DNA from: Gemmobacter aquaticus
GTDB taxonomy: Bacteria > Pseudomonadota > Alphaproteobacteria > Rhodobacterales > Rhodobacteraceae
Length of the DNA: 64,000 nucleotides
Reading direction: 5' to 3'
NCBI RefSeq assembly: GCF_007859075.1
Contig: NZ_VOAK01000011.1
Span: 868,001-932,000 of the forward strand
In this document: one piece after another, positions 1-7,946 of the stretch
Position numbering within the stretch: position 1 is the stretch's first letter
Layout: each line of letters begins with the position of its first letter
Program-made: the position numbers and the translations under genes
Notes under the pieces: generated by a model
The model's input: only the letters and a program-made list of their open reading frames with translations
Databases searched by the model: none
What the model was told of the DNA's origin: nothing

Positions 1-529
1 CGCCGTGGGGGCCATGCGAGTCGCGCTGCCCGCCTTGCGCAGCGCAACGCTGATTGAAACCACGCTGTCAGATGATCCCATGCCCGAGAAAGGGCGTAAG
101 GCCGTCGAGTTGCGCATTGAGCGCCTCGGAGGCGTGCTGGATGCGCGCCAGGTCGTGCCGCATCGAACAGAGCCTTTGGCAGAGGCGATCCGCGCGGCGA
201 AGGGGGATGTCATTCTGGTGCTGACAGCCTCGGCCACATCCGACGAGAATGATGTGGCGCCGGCAGCCCTGCGTCAGGCTGGTGGGCGGCTTGAGCGGTT
301 CGGCATGCCCGTCGATCCGGGGAACCTGCTGTTCATCGGTGATCTGGCGGGGCGGCCGGTTATCGGTCTTCCGGGTTGCGCGCGCTCGCCCGCGATGAAT
401 GGCGCTGACTGGGTGCTTGAACGCGTCTTCTGTGGCCTGCAGGTCAGCGGTGCCGACATCGCCGGGATGGGAGTTGGCGGGCTCTTGAAAGAGATCCCGC
501 AGCGCGGACGACTCAGGTCACAGGAATGA
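1..529 (+). CDS. Molybdopterin-binding (MoCF-like) domain protein, 3' part only
   Basis: The reading frame is open at the left edge, so the N-terminus lies outside the window. About 175 residues are visible. They read like the molybdopterin-binding MoCF/MogA fold, with an acidic glycine loop (TASATSDENDVAP near residue 74) and a late LPGCARSPAMNGADWVLER block. In alphaproteobacteria that block closes the molybdopterin-binding domain, often fused to a MobA-like nucleotidyltransferase. The expected role is in molybdenum cofactor handling in the cytosol, but the catalytic partner domain cannot be seen. The gene converges on infC, and its stop codon lies 2 bp from the infC terminator hairpin. The family assignment is fairly secure; the exact enzyme is not. 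Confidence 0.7.
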   Translation, partial: AVGAMRVALPALRSATLIETTLSDDPMPEKGRKAVELRIERLGGVLDARQVVPHRTEPLAEAIRAAKGDVILVLTASATSDENDVAPAALRQAGGRLERFGMPVDPGNLLFIGDLAGRPVIGLPGCARSPAMNGADWVLERVFCGLQVSGADIAGMGVGGLLKEIPQRGRLRSQE

Positions 530-531
530 AA

Positions 532-552
532 ACGGGGGCCCGAGGCCCCCGT
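532..552 (-). terminator. infC terminator hairpin
   Basis: A 9-bp perfect stem (532-540 with 544-552) has a 3-nt loop. Read on the minus strand it follows infC and runs into TTTTC, so it fits an intrinsic terminator for infC. It may also act on the convergent upstream gene. Confidence 0.7.
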
Positions 553-574
553 ATCCGTTCGATCGATGATGCGC

Positions 575-1114
575 TTACTTGGGCGCGATCATCATCACCA
601 TCTGCCGGCCTTCCAGCTTGGGCATCGATTCGATCTTGCCCGTCTCGGTCACATCGGCCGCAACCCGGTTCAGCAGTTCAAGGCCAAGTTCCTGGTGTGC
701 CATCTCGCGGCCGCGGAAGCGCAGGGTCACTTTCACCTTGTCGCCTTCGGCCAGGAACTTCTGCACCGACCGCATCTTCACATCATAATCGTGGTCATCA
801 GTGCCCGGACGGAACTTGATTTCCTTGATTTCGATGATCTTTTGCTTCTTGCGCGCCTCTGCTTCACGCTTCTGCGTCTCGTACTTGTACTTGCCGAAGT
901 CCATGATTTTGCAGACCGGCGGTTCCGCGTTGGGCGAGATCTCGACCAGATCGAGCCCAGCCTCTTCCGCCATCGCCATTGCCCTGGCGGGTGTGACGAC
1001 ACCCACATTCTCGCCATCAGCGCCGATCAGGCGAATTTCAGGGGCGCGGATGCGTTCGTTCACACGGGGGCCCGTCTCGCGCTGCGGAGGGGCATTGTGG
1101 GGTCTGCGGGCTAT
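575..1114 (-). CDS. infC: Translation initiation factor IF-3, probable AUA start
   Basis: IF-3 binds the 30S subunit, blocks 50S joining and proofreads start-codon choice. The protein shows the IF-3 N domain ([17 protein letters not shown] near residue 14) followed by the C domain ([18 protein letters not shown]). An in-frame ATG exists at 1234, but it would add about 40 residues of low-complexity, Arg/Cys-rich sequence not typical of IF-3. Starting at the ATA at 1114-1112 gives 179 residues, essentially the usual family length (E. coli 180). A good Shine-Dalgarno AGAAGG (1129-1124) lies 9 nt upstream. Rare AUU/AUA-type starts in infC are an established autoregulation device: IF-3 discriminates against its own non-canonical start. 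Gene identity is certain; the start is inferred. Confidence 0.93.
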   Translation of the reverse strand: MARRPHNAPPQRETGPRVNERIRAPEIRLIGADGENVGVVTPARAMAMAEEAGLDLVEISPNAEPPVCKIMDFGKYKYETQKREAEARKKQKIIEIKEIKFRPGTDDHDYDVKMRSVQKFLAEGDKVKVTLRFRGREMAHQELGLELLNRVAADVTETGKIESMPKLEGRQMVMMIAPK

Positions 1115-1335
1115 GGCCTTTATCCTTCTGTCATTAAGGTGCGCGCGCGGAAAATAAAGACAGCGGCGGCGCAATTCAACCGGAATCGCAGTGACTTTGC
1201 GGCGGGCTTTCGCGCATGATGCAAACCGAGGCAAATCCTCGCAGCATTTTTTGATCGAGATCTTTCATATTCGCGTCGTCGATGCCATCTCATGCCGGCG
1301 ACTGTGCGAGAAACACAGCAAGGAAGGAGAACGGA

Positions 1336-1962
1336 ATGAGCAACAAGGTCATCATCGGTGCCGTTGTAATCGCGGCGGCCGTGGCGGGCTACTATTTCAT
1401 GGGGCGCCCGGCCGATCAGGTGGCAGAGGATGCCGCCAAGACCGCAACCGAGGCCGCCGGCACGGCGACTGACGCCGCGAAAGCGGCAGGCGAGGCCGCG
1501 ACGGATGCGACCCAGGCTGCTGCCGGTGCTGCAACTGATGCCGCGACCGACGCCGCGGGTGCTGCGACCGACGCGGCAAGCGAAGCGGCCACCGCTGCAA
1601 CCGACGCCGCCGAAGCCGCGACCGAGGCTGCAGGTGCTGCTGCCACTGCCGCGACCGATGCGGCTGCTGACGCGGCGGCCACCGCTGCCGGTGCCGCGAC
1701 CGATGCCGCTGCCGCAGCAGGCGCTGCCGCAACTGACGCGGCGAACGCCGCCGGTACTGCGGTTTCGACCGCTGTGGGCGACATGGCGGCCGTGCTTGAC
1801 CCGGCAAACTTCGATGCGGCCAAGATCAACGCCCTGATCGACGGCTCGTCGCTGTCGGCCGAGGTGAAGACCACGCTGAAAACCGCAGTGGATGGCGCGG
1901 CGAAGAACCCCTCGCTGGTCGAAGCTGCGGTCAATCAGGTCAAGACCGCGCTCGGGATGTGA
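1336..1962 (+). CDS. Ala-rich (ATDAA-repeat) single-pass membrane protein, function unknown
   Basis: The predicted protein has 208 residues. The start at 1336 is chosen because AAGGAAGGAG lies just upstream (1321-1330). Residues about 5-20 (VIIGAVVIAAAVAGYYF) form one membrane anchor or uncleaved signal. Residues about 30-145 are almost entirely Ala, Thr, Asp, Glu and Gly in irregular repeats of the type AATDAA, predicted to form a long amphipathic helix like LEA or apolipoprotein helices. The last 60 residues are of ordinary composition (AVLDPANFDAAKINALIDG onward) and look like a small helical domain. Only the anchor and repeat architecture can be stated. A role in envelope or periplasmic spacing, or in stress protection, is conjecture. 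The gene is divergent from infC and converges on fpr. Confidence 0.8.
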   Translation: MSNKVIIGAVVIAAAVAGYYFMGRPADQVAEDAAKTATEAAGTATDAAKAAGEAATDATQAAAGAATDAATDAAGAATDAASEAATAATDAAEAATEAAGAAATAATDAAADAAATAAGAATDAAAAAGAAATDAANAAGTAVSTAVGDMAAVLDPANFDAAKINALIDGSSLSAEVKTTLKTAVDGAAKNPSLVEAAVNQVKTALGM

Positions 1963-1982
1963 TCTGACAGACTTGAATGACG

Positions 1983-2010
1983 AAACGCCGCGAGTTTTCT
2001 CGCGGCGTTT
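1983..2010. terminator. Bidirectional intrinsic terminator
   Basis: A perfect 12-bp stem (1983-1994 with 1999-2010) has a 4-nt TTTT loop. It is followed on the plus strand by TCTTTT. It lies between the convergent Ala-rich protein gene and fpr, and the stem starts with AAA, so it can serve both strands. Confidence 0.85.
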
Positions 2011-2041
2011 TCTTTTGTGTCAATGCGTTGCGGCGAAAAGT

Positions 2042-2866
2042 TCAGATGCCGTCGCCGACAAATGCCTTTTCGACCACATATTCGCGGGGCTCGGAATTGG
2101 CGCCTTCGCGCAGGCCGAAACCTTCGAGCACTTCCATGACATCCTTGTTGAAGGCAAGGCTGCCGCAAACCATAGCGCGGTCGGTTTCGGGGTTCATCGG
2201 CTCCAGCCCCAGATCGGCAAAGACCTTGCCGCTGGTCAGGTTATCGGTGATGCGCCCCATGTGGTGGAACTCTTCCCGCGTGGTGGTGGGATAGTATTTC
2301 AGCTTGTCGCCCACCAACTCGCCGATCAGTGGATCGTCCTTCAGGCTCTCCACCAGTTGCCGGCCGTATTCCAGCTCGGCCACGGTGCGGCAGGTGTGCA
2401 TCATGATGACTTCGTCATACTTTTCATAGGTTTCCGGCTCGCGCATCAGCGAGGCGAAGGGGGCGATGCCGGTGCCGGTCGCAAGGAACCAGACCCGCTT
2501 GCCGGGCAAGAGCGCGTCATGGACCAGCGTGCCGACGGGTTTCGGACGCAGGATAATCTGGTCGCCCGGCTGGATATGCTGCAGCTTTGACGTCAGGGGG
2601 CCATCCGGCACCTTGATCGAATAGAACTCAAGCTCTTCGTCCCATGCGGGAGAGGCAATGGAATAGGCCCGCAGAAGCGGCTTTCCATTCTCGCCCAGCA
2701 GGCCGATCATCACGAACTCACCCGAGCGGAAGCGCAGGCTTTGTGGCCGCGTGACGCGGAACGAGAACAGGCGGTCCGTCCAATGCGTGACCGAATTCAC
2801 GGTTTGCGCGTCGGGCAGGGTGACTTTGGTCGCGGCGGTGTCGGACACGGGTTTTTGCTCGGTCAT
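2042..2866 (-). CDS. fpr: Ferredoxin--NADP(+) reductase
   Basis: This FAD enzyme moves electrons between NADPH and ferredoxin or flavodoxin in the cytosol. At 274 residues it matches the bacterial subclass FPR of Rhodobacter capsulatus (about 272). The FAD-binding motif RAYSIASPAWDEELEFYSIKV is near residue 80, and the NADP-binding motif FLATGTGIAPFASLMR is near residue 128. The C-terminal tail (EYVVEKAFVGDGI) continues past the aromatic position, as in the bacterial subclass. The gene is last in the minus-strand run DUF2849-cysI-cysH-DUF934-fpr. This suggests it supplies reduced ferredoxin to the sulfite reductase, which has no flavoprotein CysJ here. The link to CysI is inferred. Confidence 0.95.
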   Translation of the reverse strand: MTEQKPVSDTAATKVTLPDAQTVNSVTHWTDRLFSFRVTRPQSLRFRSGEFVMIGLLGENGKPLLRAYSIASPAWDEELEFYSIKVPDGPLTSKLQHIQPGDQIILRPKPVGTLVHDALLPGKRVWFLATGTGIAPFASLMREPETYEKYDEVIMMHTCRTVAELEYGRQLVESLKDDPLIGELVGDKLKYYPTTTREEFHHMGRITDNLTSGKVFADLGLEPMNPETDRAMVCGSLAFNKDVMEVLEGFGLREGANSEPREYVVEKAFVGDGI

Positions 2867-2917
2867 GGGATATCGGTTCCTGAATATGTCAGGCCAAGGC
2901 AGAGGGGAAGCCGGAAA

Positions 2918-3319
2918 TCAGGCGCGCAGGCGCGACTGATAGTCATGGGCCTTCCAGTTGGCGCGGAATTTCCATTGGTCTTCGGGCTGGCGTTCGGCGA
3001 GCGTGTCGGGGATCTCCACCGCGTCAAAGCCGACGCGGCGGGCCATCGCATATTGGTCGGCAATCACCGGACCATAGGCGCGCAGCTCTCCGGTGTACCC
3101 CAGCATGCGCAGACGGCGACCGATGGTGAAGGCGCGGCCGTCGTTGAAGGCAGGGAAGGTCACGCGGATCAGCGTCAGCTGCGCGATGACCGGCTCCAGC
3201 AGCGCCGGGTCATCGGTATGCGCCATGTCGAGCGCGGTGCCGCTGCCCAGATCGGCAAGGCCGGGGTTGGTGGTGTCGGCCACGGGGGTGAAGCCGGTAT
3301 CGGTGACGATCACGCTCAT
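2918..3319 (-). CDS. DUF934 protein of the sulfate-assimilation cluster
   Basis: The predicted protein has 133 residues and belongs to the DUF934 family, which is almost always found next to cysH/cysI in proteobacteria. The visible core is PVIAQLTLIRVTFPAFNDGRAF, followed by RRLRMLGYTGELRAYG and a C-terminal RQPEDQWKFRANWKAHDYQSRLR. The ATG at 3319 overlaps the cysH stop as ATGA, so the two genes are translationally coupled. No catalytic motif is recognisable. Family context suggests an oxidoreductase subunit or accessory factor for sulfite reduction, but no biochemical role is established to my knowledge. There is no membrane segment, so it is presumably cytosolic. Confidence 0.85.
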   Translation of the reverse strand: MSVIVTDTGFTPVADTTNPGLADLGSGTALDMAHTDDPALLEPVIAQLTLIRVTFPAFNDGRAFTIGRRLRMLGYTGELRAYGPVIADQYAMARRVGFDAVEIPDTLAERQPEDQWKFRANWKAHDYQSRLRA

Positions 3320-4083
3320 GCCGCGTTCTCCTCGGTCGAGACGGGGCCGCGCACGGCCTTGCCGTTGATGAAATGGATGCCGCATTCGGTCTTGTTCGAC
3401 CCGCGCCAACGGCCCGCCCGCGGGTCCTCGCCAGGCTTCACGGGGCTGGTGCAGGGGGCGCAACCGATCGAGGGATAGCCCTTTGCCACCAGCGGATGCC
3501 GGGGCAGGCGGTTCTCGACCATGTACTCCTCAAGGTCCTCGCGACCCCAATGGGCCAGCGGGTTCACCTTGATGCGGAAATCGCCCTCGGCTTCAAAGAA
3601 GTCCACCGTCTCGCGCGTGGCGCCTTGATAGCGCTTGCGCCCGGTGATCCAGCCCTCAAAGTCCTTGAGCGCACGCTCCAGCGGCTCAACCTTGCGGATG
3701 GCGCAGCAGGCGTCGGTGTTGAACTGGTGCAGCGTTCCGTCAGGATCGTCGAACTCAACCTTCTTCGGATGCGCGCGGATGGTGCGGATGTCGCAGAGCG
3801 CCAGCTTTTCGGCCAGCTCACGCTGATAATCCAGCGTCTCCTTGAACAGCATCCGGGTATCGACGAACAGCACCGGGGTTTCCGGCGCGATGACCGAAAC
3901 CAGATGCAACAGCACCACCGATTCCGCCCCGAAGGATGACACCAGTGCCACCTTGCCAAGGTCGGGATCGTGCAGCGCATGCTCCAGCACCGCAGTCGCG
4001 CCGTGATGGCGGTAGCGGGCGTTCAGCGCGGCGACCCGCTCGGCGACCGAGCCGAGGGGGCCATGCGATGTGTCACGCGGCAT
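3316..4083 (-). CDS. cysH: Phosphoadenylyl/adenylyl-sulfate reductase
   Basis: The enzyme reduces APS or PAPS to sulfite with thioredoxin. The start at 4083 (MPRDTSHGPLG) gives 255 residues and overlaps the cysI stop by 11 bp. The adenylyl pocket motif VSSFGAESVVLLHL is near residue 50. Iron-sulfur cysteines are present as DACCAIRK (near residue 123) and GCAPC (near residue 208), together with the C-terminal catalytic TECGIHF. Those paired cysteines are the established mark of [4Fe-4S] enzymes that prefer APS, so this is probably an assimilatory APS reductase. No cysNDC or sat is in the window. It is coupled to cysI and DUF934. Confidence 0.93.
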   Translation of the reverse strand: MPRDTSHGPLGSVAERVAALNARYRHHGATAVLEHALHDPDLGKVALVSSFGAESVVLLHLVSVIAPETPVLFVDTRMLFKETLDYQRELAEKLALCDIRTIRAHPKKVEFDDPDGTLHQFNTDACCAIRKVEPLERALKDFEGWITGRKRYQGATRETVDFFEAEGDFRIKVNPLAHWGREDLEEYMVENRLPRHPLVAKGYPSIGCAPCTSPVKPGEDPRAGRWRGSNKTECGIHFINGKAVRGPVSTEENAA

Positions 4084-5743
4084 CCTTGGTTCCTTCCGCC
4101 GGATAAAGCGCCTCTTTGAACGGGCCAAGGCCGAGGCGACGATAGGCTTGCAGGAAGGTTTCCTGCGGTCCTTCGCGCTGTTCAAGATAGGCGCGCACGA
4201 TCCGTTCGATCGCGGGCACGATTTCGTCATAGGCAAAGCCGGGGCCGGCGCGCTCACCAACGACCGCCGTTTCCGAACCGTCGCCGCCCAGCGTGATCTG
4301 GTAGTTCTCGACCCCTGCGCGGTCCAGCCCGAGGATGCCGATATGGCCCACATGGTGATGCCCGCAGGCGTTGATGCAGCCCGAGATCTTGATCTTGAGC
4401 GGACCGATGTCGTGTTCAAGCTTCAGCTCTTCGAACCGCATCGCAATCTCTTGCGCCACGGGTATCGAGCGGGCCGTCGCCAGCGCGCAATAGTCCATGC
4501 CGGGGCAGGCGATGATGTCCGAGATGAGTCCGACGTTCGCGGTGCCCAGACCCGCCTTCACCAGCGCCGCGTGGATCGCGGGCAGGTCGCCCTTGTGGAC
4601 ATGCGGCAGGATGACGTTCTGCTCATGGCTGATGCGCAGTTCGGAATGGCCGTATTGCTCGGCCAGATCCGCCATCAGGCGCATCTGGTCGGCGGTGGCG
4701 TCGCCGGGCGTCTCGCCATGCTTCTTCAGGCTGATCGTGACGATCGCATATTGATCGTTGCGGTGCTGCGCGAGGTTCGTGTCAGCCCAGGCCCGGAACA
4801 CGGGGTCGGCCTTGTAGAAAGCGTCATAGGCATCGACCGGCGCATTGCGGAAGGCGGGCGGCGCGAAGGCTGCCTTGATCTCGGCCAGCAGGTTCTGGTC
4901 GGCGCCACCGAACAGCGGACGCAGCTCGGCAAAGCGCGCCTCGATCAAGCGCGTGATCTCTTCCTTGCCGGTCTCGTGCAGGGTGATCTTGATGCGGGCC
5001 TTGTACTTGTTGTCGCGACGTCCCAACGTGTTGTAGACGCTGAGCACGGCCTCGACATAAGGCAGCAGGTCATTGACCGGTAGGAACTCCCGCACGGTCA
5101 TCCCGATCATCGGGGTGCGGCCCAGGCCACCGCCCACGATCACCTCAAAACCGGTCTCGCCCTGTTCATTCTTAAGCACGCGCAGTCCGATGTCATGCGC
5201 CTTGATCACGGCGCGGTCATGTTCCGCACCGGTGACGGCGATCTTGAACTTGCGTGGCAGGAACTGGAATTCCGGGTGGTCGGTCGACCACTGGCGCAGC
5301 AGCTCGGCATAGGGGCGCGGGTCCTCGACCTCATCCGCGGCAGCGCCGGCGAAGTGGTCAGAGGTGACGTTCCTCACGCAATTGCCGCTGGTCTGGATGG
5401 CGTGCATCCCCACATCCGCCAGCGCGGTCAGAATCGCCGGCACGTCGGGCAGCTTGGGCCAGTTGAACTGGATGTTCTGGCGCGTTGTGAAGTGGCCATA
5501 GCCCTTGTCCCAGGTCTGGGCGATATGGGCCAGTTGGCGCATCTGGCGCGGGTTCAGCGTGCCATAGGGAATGGCCACGCGCAGCATATAGGCATGCAGC
5601 TGCAGATAGAGCCCGTTCATCAGGCGCAGCGGGCGGAACTCGTCTTCGGTCAGGCTGCCGTCGATGCGGCGTTCCACTTGCTGGCTGAACTGCGCGACAC
5701 GGGCGCGCACGAAGGCTTCGTCGAATTCGGAATAGCTGTACAT
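4073..5743 (-). CDS. cysI: Ferredoxin-type sulfite (nitrite/sulfite) reductase haemoprotein
   Basis: This sirohaem-[4Fe-4S] enzyme carries out the six-electron reduction of sulfite to sulfide. At 556 residues it has two ferrodoxin-like repeats: RNIQFNWPKLPDVPAILTAL with the following SGNCVRNVTSD, and RISHEQNVILPHV in the second half. The four cluster/sirohaem cysteines are seen as CPGMDYC and CINACGHHHVGHIG (near residues 415-460). The ferredoxin-dependent form fits the presence of fpr in the same run and the absence of cysJ. The ATG at 5743 lies 22 nt beyond the DUF2849 stop. Nitrite cannot be excluded as an alternative substrate, but the cysH neighbour argues for sulfite. Confidence 0.93.
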   Translation of the reverse strand: MYSYSEFDEAFVRARVAQFSQQVERRIDGSLTEDEFRPLRLMNGLYLQLHAYMLRVAIPYGTLNPRQMRQLAHIAQTWDKGYGHFTTRQNIQFNWPKLPDVPAILTALADVGMHAIQTSGNCVRNVTSDHFAGAAADEVEDPRPYAELLRQWSTDHPEFQFLPRKFKIAVTGAEHDRAVIKAHDIGLRVLKNEQGETGFEVIVGGGLGRTPMIGMTVREFLPVNDLLPYVEAVLSVYNTLGRRDNKYKARIKITLHETGKEEITRLIEARFAELRPLFGGADQNLLAEIKAAFAPPAFRNAPVDAYDAFYKADPVFRAWADTNLAQHRNDQYAIVTISLKKHGETPGDATADQMRLMADLAEQYGHSELRISHEQNVILPHVHKGDLPAIHAALVKAGLGTANVGLISDIIACPGMDYCALATARSIPVAQEIAMRFEELKLEHDIGPLKIKISGCINACGHHHVGHIGILGLDRAGVENYQITLGGDGSETAVVGERAGPGFAYDEIVPAIERIVRAYLEQREGPQETFLQAYRRLGLGPFKEALYPAEGTKDAA

Positions 5744-5765
5744 GCGTCGGATCCTGCCTGCGTAG

Positions 5766-6065
5766 TCAGTTCAGCTCGGCCTGTTTGCCGTGAAGGTAGT
5801 TGGAGGGGCCGCGGGTGCGGAACACTTCGCGGAAATGGGTGGGCTCGGGGCCGTTCTCGCCCGCCTTGGCATCCGCCAGATAGGCGCCGACAACGACATT
5901 CCCTTGCGACATCGCGTGCAGCAGACGCAACTGTGCGTGGGCCTCGTCCTCGATCAGCTCGGCGTCTTCATGGCGGCGGGTCCAGCGGTCATCGGCCGTC
6001 AGATAGACCACATCGCCCTCAAGCAGGGCATTGGCGGTGACGACTTTGGGCGTGAAGCGTGCCAT
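5766..6065 (-). CDS. DUF2849 small protein, first gene of the cys cluster
   Basis: The predicted protein has 99 residues, starting at ATG 6065 (MARFTPKVV). The family is short and typically precedes nitrite/sulfite reductase in alphaproteobacteria. The recognisable features are the segment ALLEGDVVYLTADDRWTRR, an acidic Glu/Asp stretch, and a C-terminal PTHFREVFRTRGPSNY. No catalytic or metal motif is evident. Genomic context, here and in related genomes, links it to sirohaem enzyme function. In other Rhodobacterales the sirohaem synthase gene cysG sits beside it, but that gene is not in this window. It is the promoter-proximal gene of the minus-strand cluster. Confidence 0.85.
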   Translation of the reverse strand: MARFTPKVVTANALLEGDVVYLTADDRWTRRHEDAELIEDEAHAQLRLLHAMSQGNVVVGAYLADAKAGENGPEPTHFREVFRTRGPSNYLHGKQAELN

Positions 6066-6217
6066 CGGAAAACTCCGGTCGGGTTCGGGTAGATGTTTCT
6101 GGTTATGTATATAGAAGATTTTCCCGGATTCGTGCCAGATGCTCTTGCAGATAAGGAAATCCGTTCCAATATGGCGGCCAGATGGAACCTCGTTCCCAAT
6201 ACTTGGAGCAAAGCAGA
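6066..6217. promoter_or_regulatory. Divergent promoter region, cys cluster / Lrp-type regulator
   Basis: This is a 152-bp gap between two divergently transcribed units, DUF2849-cysIH and the Lrp-type regulator. It contains an AT-rich island near 6103-6122 (TTATGTATATAGAAGATT) that is unlike the surrounding GC-rich DNA. It is a plausible core promoter and regulator-binding zone for the cys operon. I could not fix a -35/-10 pair with confidence. Confidence 0.45.
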
Positions 6218-6679
6218 ATGTCGGCCCGGCTTGACGAGATGGATAGGAAAATCCTTGCAGAACTTCAGGAGGACTCGGGGCAATCACTGGACGAAATCGC
6301 ACGGAAAGTCGGATCAAGCAAGACCCCGGTCTGGAACCGCATCAAGCGGATGAAGGACGCGGGCGTCATCACCCGCCAGACCGCGCTTCTGGACCCCGAG
6401 GCGCTTGGGTTCGAGGCCTGTTTCTTCGTCCTGATCCGCACCAGTGAGCATGAGACGGATTGGCAGCGCCGCTTCCTGCAAGCCCTGCGTGAGCGCCCTG
6501 AGGTGCTTGAGGCGCATCGTCTCGCCGGCGAGATCGACTATATCCTGAAGGTTCGCGTCAAGAACGCCCGCGCCTATGACACCTTCTACCAGTCGCTGAT
6601 CAGCCAGGTGAAGATCCACAACGTCACGGCCCTTCTGAGCATGGAAGAGATCAAGTCGACGACGGCCCTGCCTCTCTAG
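6218..6679 (+). CDS. Lrp/AsnC family transcriptional regulator
   Basis: The predicted protein has 153 residues, starting at ATG 6218 with a GGAG upstream at about 6206. An N-terminal winged helix-turn-helix (LDEMDRKILAELQEDSGQSLDEIARKVGSSKTPVWNRIKRM, residues about 4-45) is followed by a RAM/AsnC ligand-binding domain (EVLEAHRLAGEIDYILKVRVKNARAYDTF). Proteins of this type are octameric regulators responding to amino acids. The gene is divergent from the sulfate-reduction operon, with 152 bp between start codons, so it most likely regulates cysIH and possibly itself in response to a sulfur amino acid. The regulatory link is inferred from position only. Confidence 0.9.
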   Translation: MSARLDEMDRKILAELQEDSGQSLDEIARKVGSSKTPVWNRIKRMKDAGVITRQTALLDPEALGFEACFFVLIRTSEHETDWQRRFLQALRERPEVLEAHRLAGEIDYILKVRVKNARAYDTFYQSLISQVKIHNVTALLSMEEIKSTTALPL

Positions 6680-6681
6680 CT

Positions 6682-6749
6682 GCTTCTTCTTTTCCTAAAT
6701 ATCCTCGGGGGTGAATTGCCGCAGGCAAGAGGGGGCAGACAGCCCCCTC
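6682..6749 (-). repeat. Structured intergenic repeat, copy A
   Basis: Read on the minus strand, just after the P450 stop, it has a G5/C5 hairpin (6724-6748 region). Next is a second small hairpin TTGCC-TGC-GGCAA, and then the box CACCCCCGAGGATATTT followed by an A/G-rich tail. It is nearly identical to the copy at 36787-36857 and shares its architecture with copies near 53.5 and 61.8 kb. It probably also serves as the P450 terminator. Confidence 0.85.
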
Positions 6750-6756
6750 CATCCTT

Positions 6757-7941
6757 TCAGTCCCGCGCCACCATAAGCCTCTCAAGTCCATGGAAATGAT
6801 AGACATTTCCGTATACCGGCGCTGCCGCCAGCCGCAGCCCCGGCAGTCGGTCAAACAGGATCGGCAGCGCCGTCTGCAACTCCAGCCGTGCCAGCGGCGC
6901 GCCGACGCAGAAGTGGATGCCTGCGCCGAAGCTTGTATTGGGCTTGATCGGGCGCGCGGGGCTGAAGCGCGCCGGGTCTTCCCAGACGCCGGGATCGCGG
7001 TTCGCCGCGGCAAGCAGCAACTGAACCTCTGACCCCTTGGGAATGGGGGTGCCCATCACTTCGACATCTTCATAGGCCCAGCGGGTAAAGATATGCAGCG
7101 GCGGGTCGAGGCGCAGGATTTCTTCGACCGTGCCCTCGATCGCATCAGGGCCAAGGGCGCTAACTGGCGTACGGTTCTCCAGCAGGCACTTCACGCCGTT
7201 GCCGATGCTGTGCACCGTCGCCTCATGCCCGGCATTCAGCAGAAGGATGCAGGTGGTGATCAGCTCATCGGTCGAGAGCTTCTCACCCTCTTGCTCGGCC
7301 TGAATCAGCGCGGTGATCAAGTCATCACTTGGCGTCTTGCGCCGCTGATCGACATAAGAGCGCATGAAGGCCACGAACGCCTCGGTCGCCGCCACCGCTG
7401 CATCCTCCCGCGCCCGGTCGCGCCCGGCCTGATACATGCCGACCATGGCATTCGACCAGCGCAACAGATCATCTCCCATGTCCTCGGGCACGCCCAGCAG
7501 GCGGGCAATCACGATCACGGGCAGGCGCTGGCCGAATAGGCCAAGCAGGTCGAATTCGCCATCGGGGAGGGCATCGATCAGATCATGGCAAAGCTGGGCG
7601 ATCTCGGGTTGCAGCGCGGCGATGCGCCGCGAGGTGAAGGCGCGCAGTACCAGGCTGCGCAGACGGGTATGGCGCGGTGGCTCCAGCTCCAGCATGGAAT
7701 GTGCCTCAACCGCGTAGAACGGGCGCAGGTGATCGGGCACGGGCGCACGCTTTTCGACCGGCACTTCGCGACCAAAGCGGCGATCGCGGAAAATGGCGCT
7801 GACCGCCGCATGATTACCCGTTGAAAGGCGGCCATAGTCTGCCCAAAGGAAGAACGGACCCGCGGCGCGGGCGCGTTCGTAAAAGGGGTAGGGGTTCTGC
7901 ACAAAGGCGGGATCGGTCGGCGATTGGGACAGTGTCAGCAT
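6757..7941 (-). CDS. Cytochrome P450
   Basis: A soluble haem-thiolate monooxygenase of 394 residues, starting at ATG 7941 (MLTLSQSP); the longer upstream ATG would run into the preceding transporter gene. Signatures are in order: I-helix LLNAGHEATVHS (near residue 240), the ExxR motif in EEILRLDPP, and the haem loop FGAGIHFCVGAPLARLE with the axial Cys near residue 345. The start lies 5 nt after the EamA transporter stop, so the two are probably co-transcribed. No ferredoxin partner gene is adjacent, although fpr is 4 kb away. The substrate cannot be told from the sequence. Class I bacterial P450s need a ferredoxin and a reductase. Confidence 0.95.
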   Translation of the reverse strand: MLTLSQSPTDPAFVQNPYPFYERARAAGPFFLWADYGRLSTGNHAAVSAIFRDRRFGREVPVEKRAPVPDHLRPFYAVEAHSMLELEPPRHTRLRSLVLRAFTSRRIAALQPEIAQLCHDLIDALPDGEFDLLGLFGQRLPVIVIARLLGVPEDMGDDLLRWSNAMVGMYQAGRDRAREDAAVAATEAFVAFMRSYVDQRRKTPSDDLITALIQAEQEGEKLSTDELITTCILLLNAGHEATVHSIGNGVKCLLENRTPVSALGPDAIEGTVEEILRLDPPLHIFTRWAYEDVEVMGTPIPKGSEVQLLLAAANRDPGVWEDPARFSPARPIKPNTSFGAGIHFCVGAPLARLELQTALPILFDRLPGLRLAAAPVYGNVYHFHGLERLMVARD

Positions 7942-7946
7942 GGGGT

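Noticed and set aside
1115-1234. 40-residue N-terminal extension of IF-3 from ATG 1234
   Set aside because: The residues are Arg/Cys-rich and not IF-3-like. The ATA at 1114 with AGAAGG gives the correct length.
1251-1268. FNR-like site TTGAT-N4-ATCTT upstream of the Ala-rich protein
   Set aside because: Only one half-site is complete, and the two mismatches in the second half make it no better than chance.
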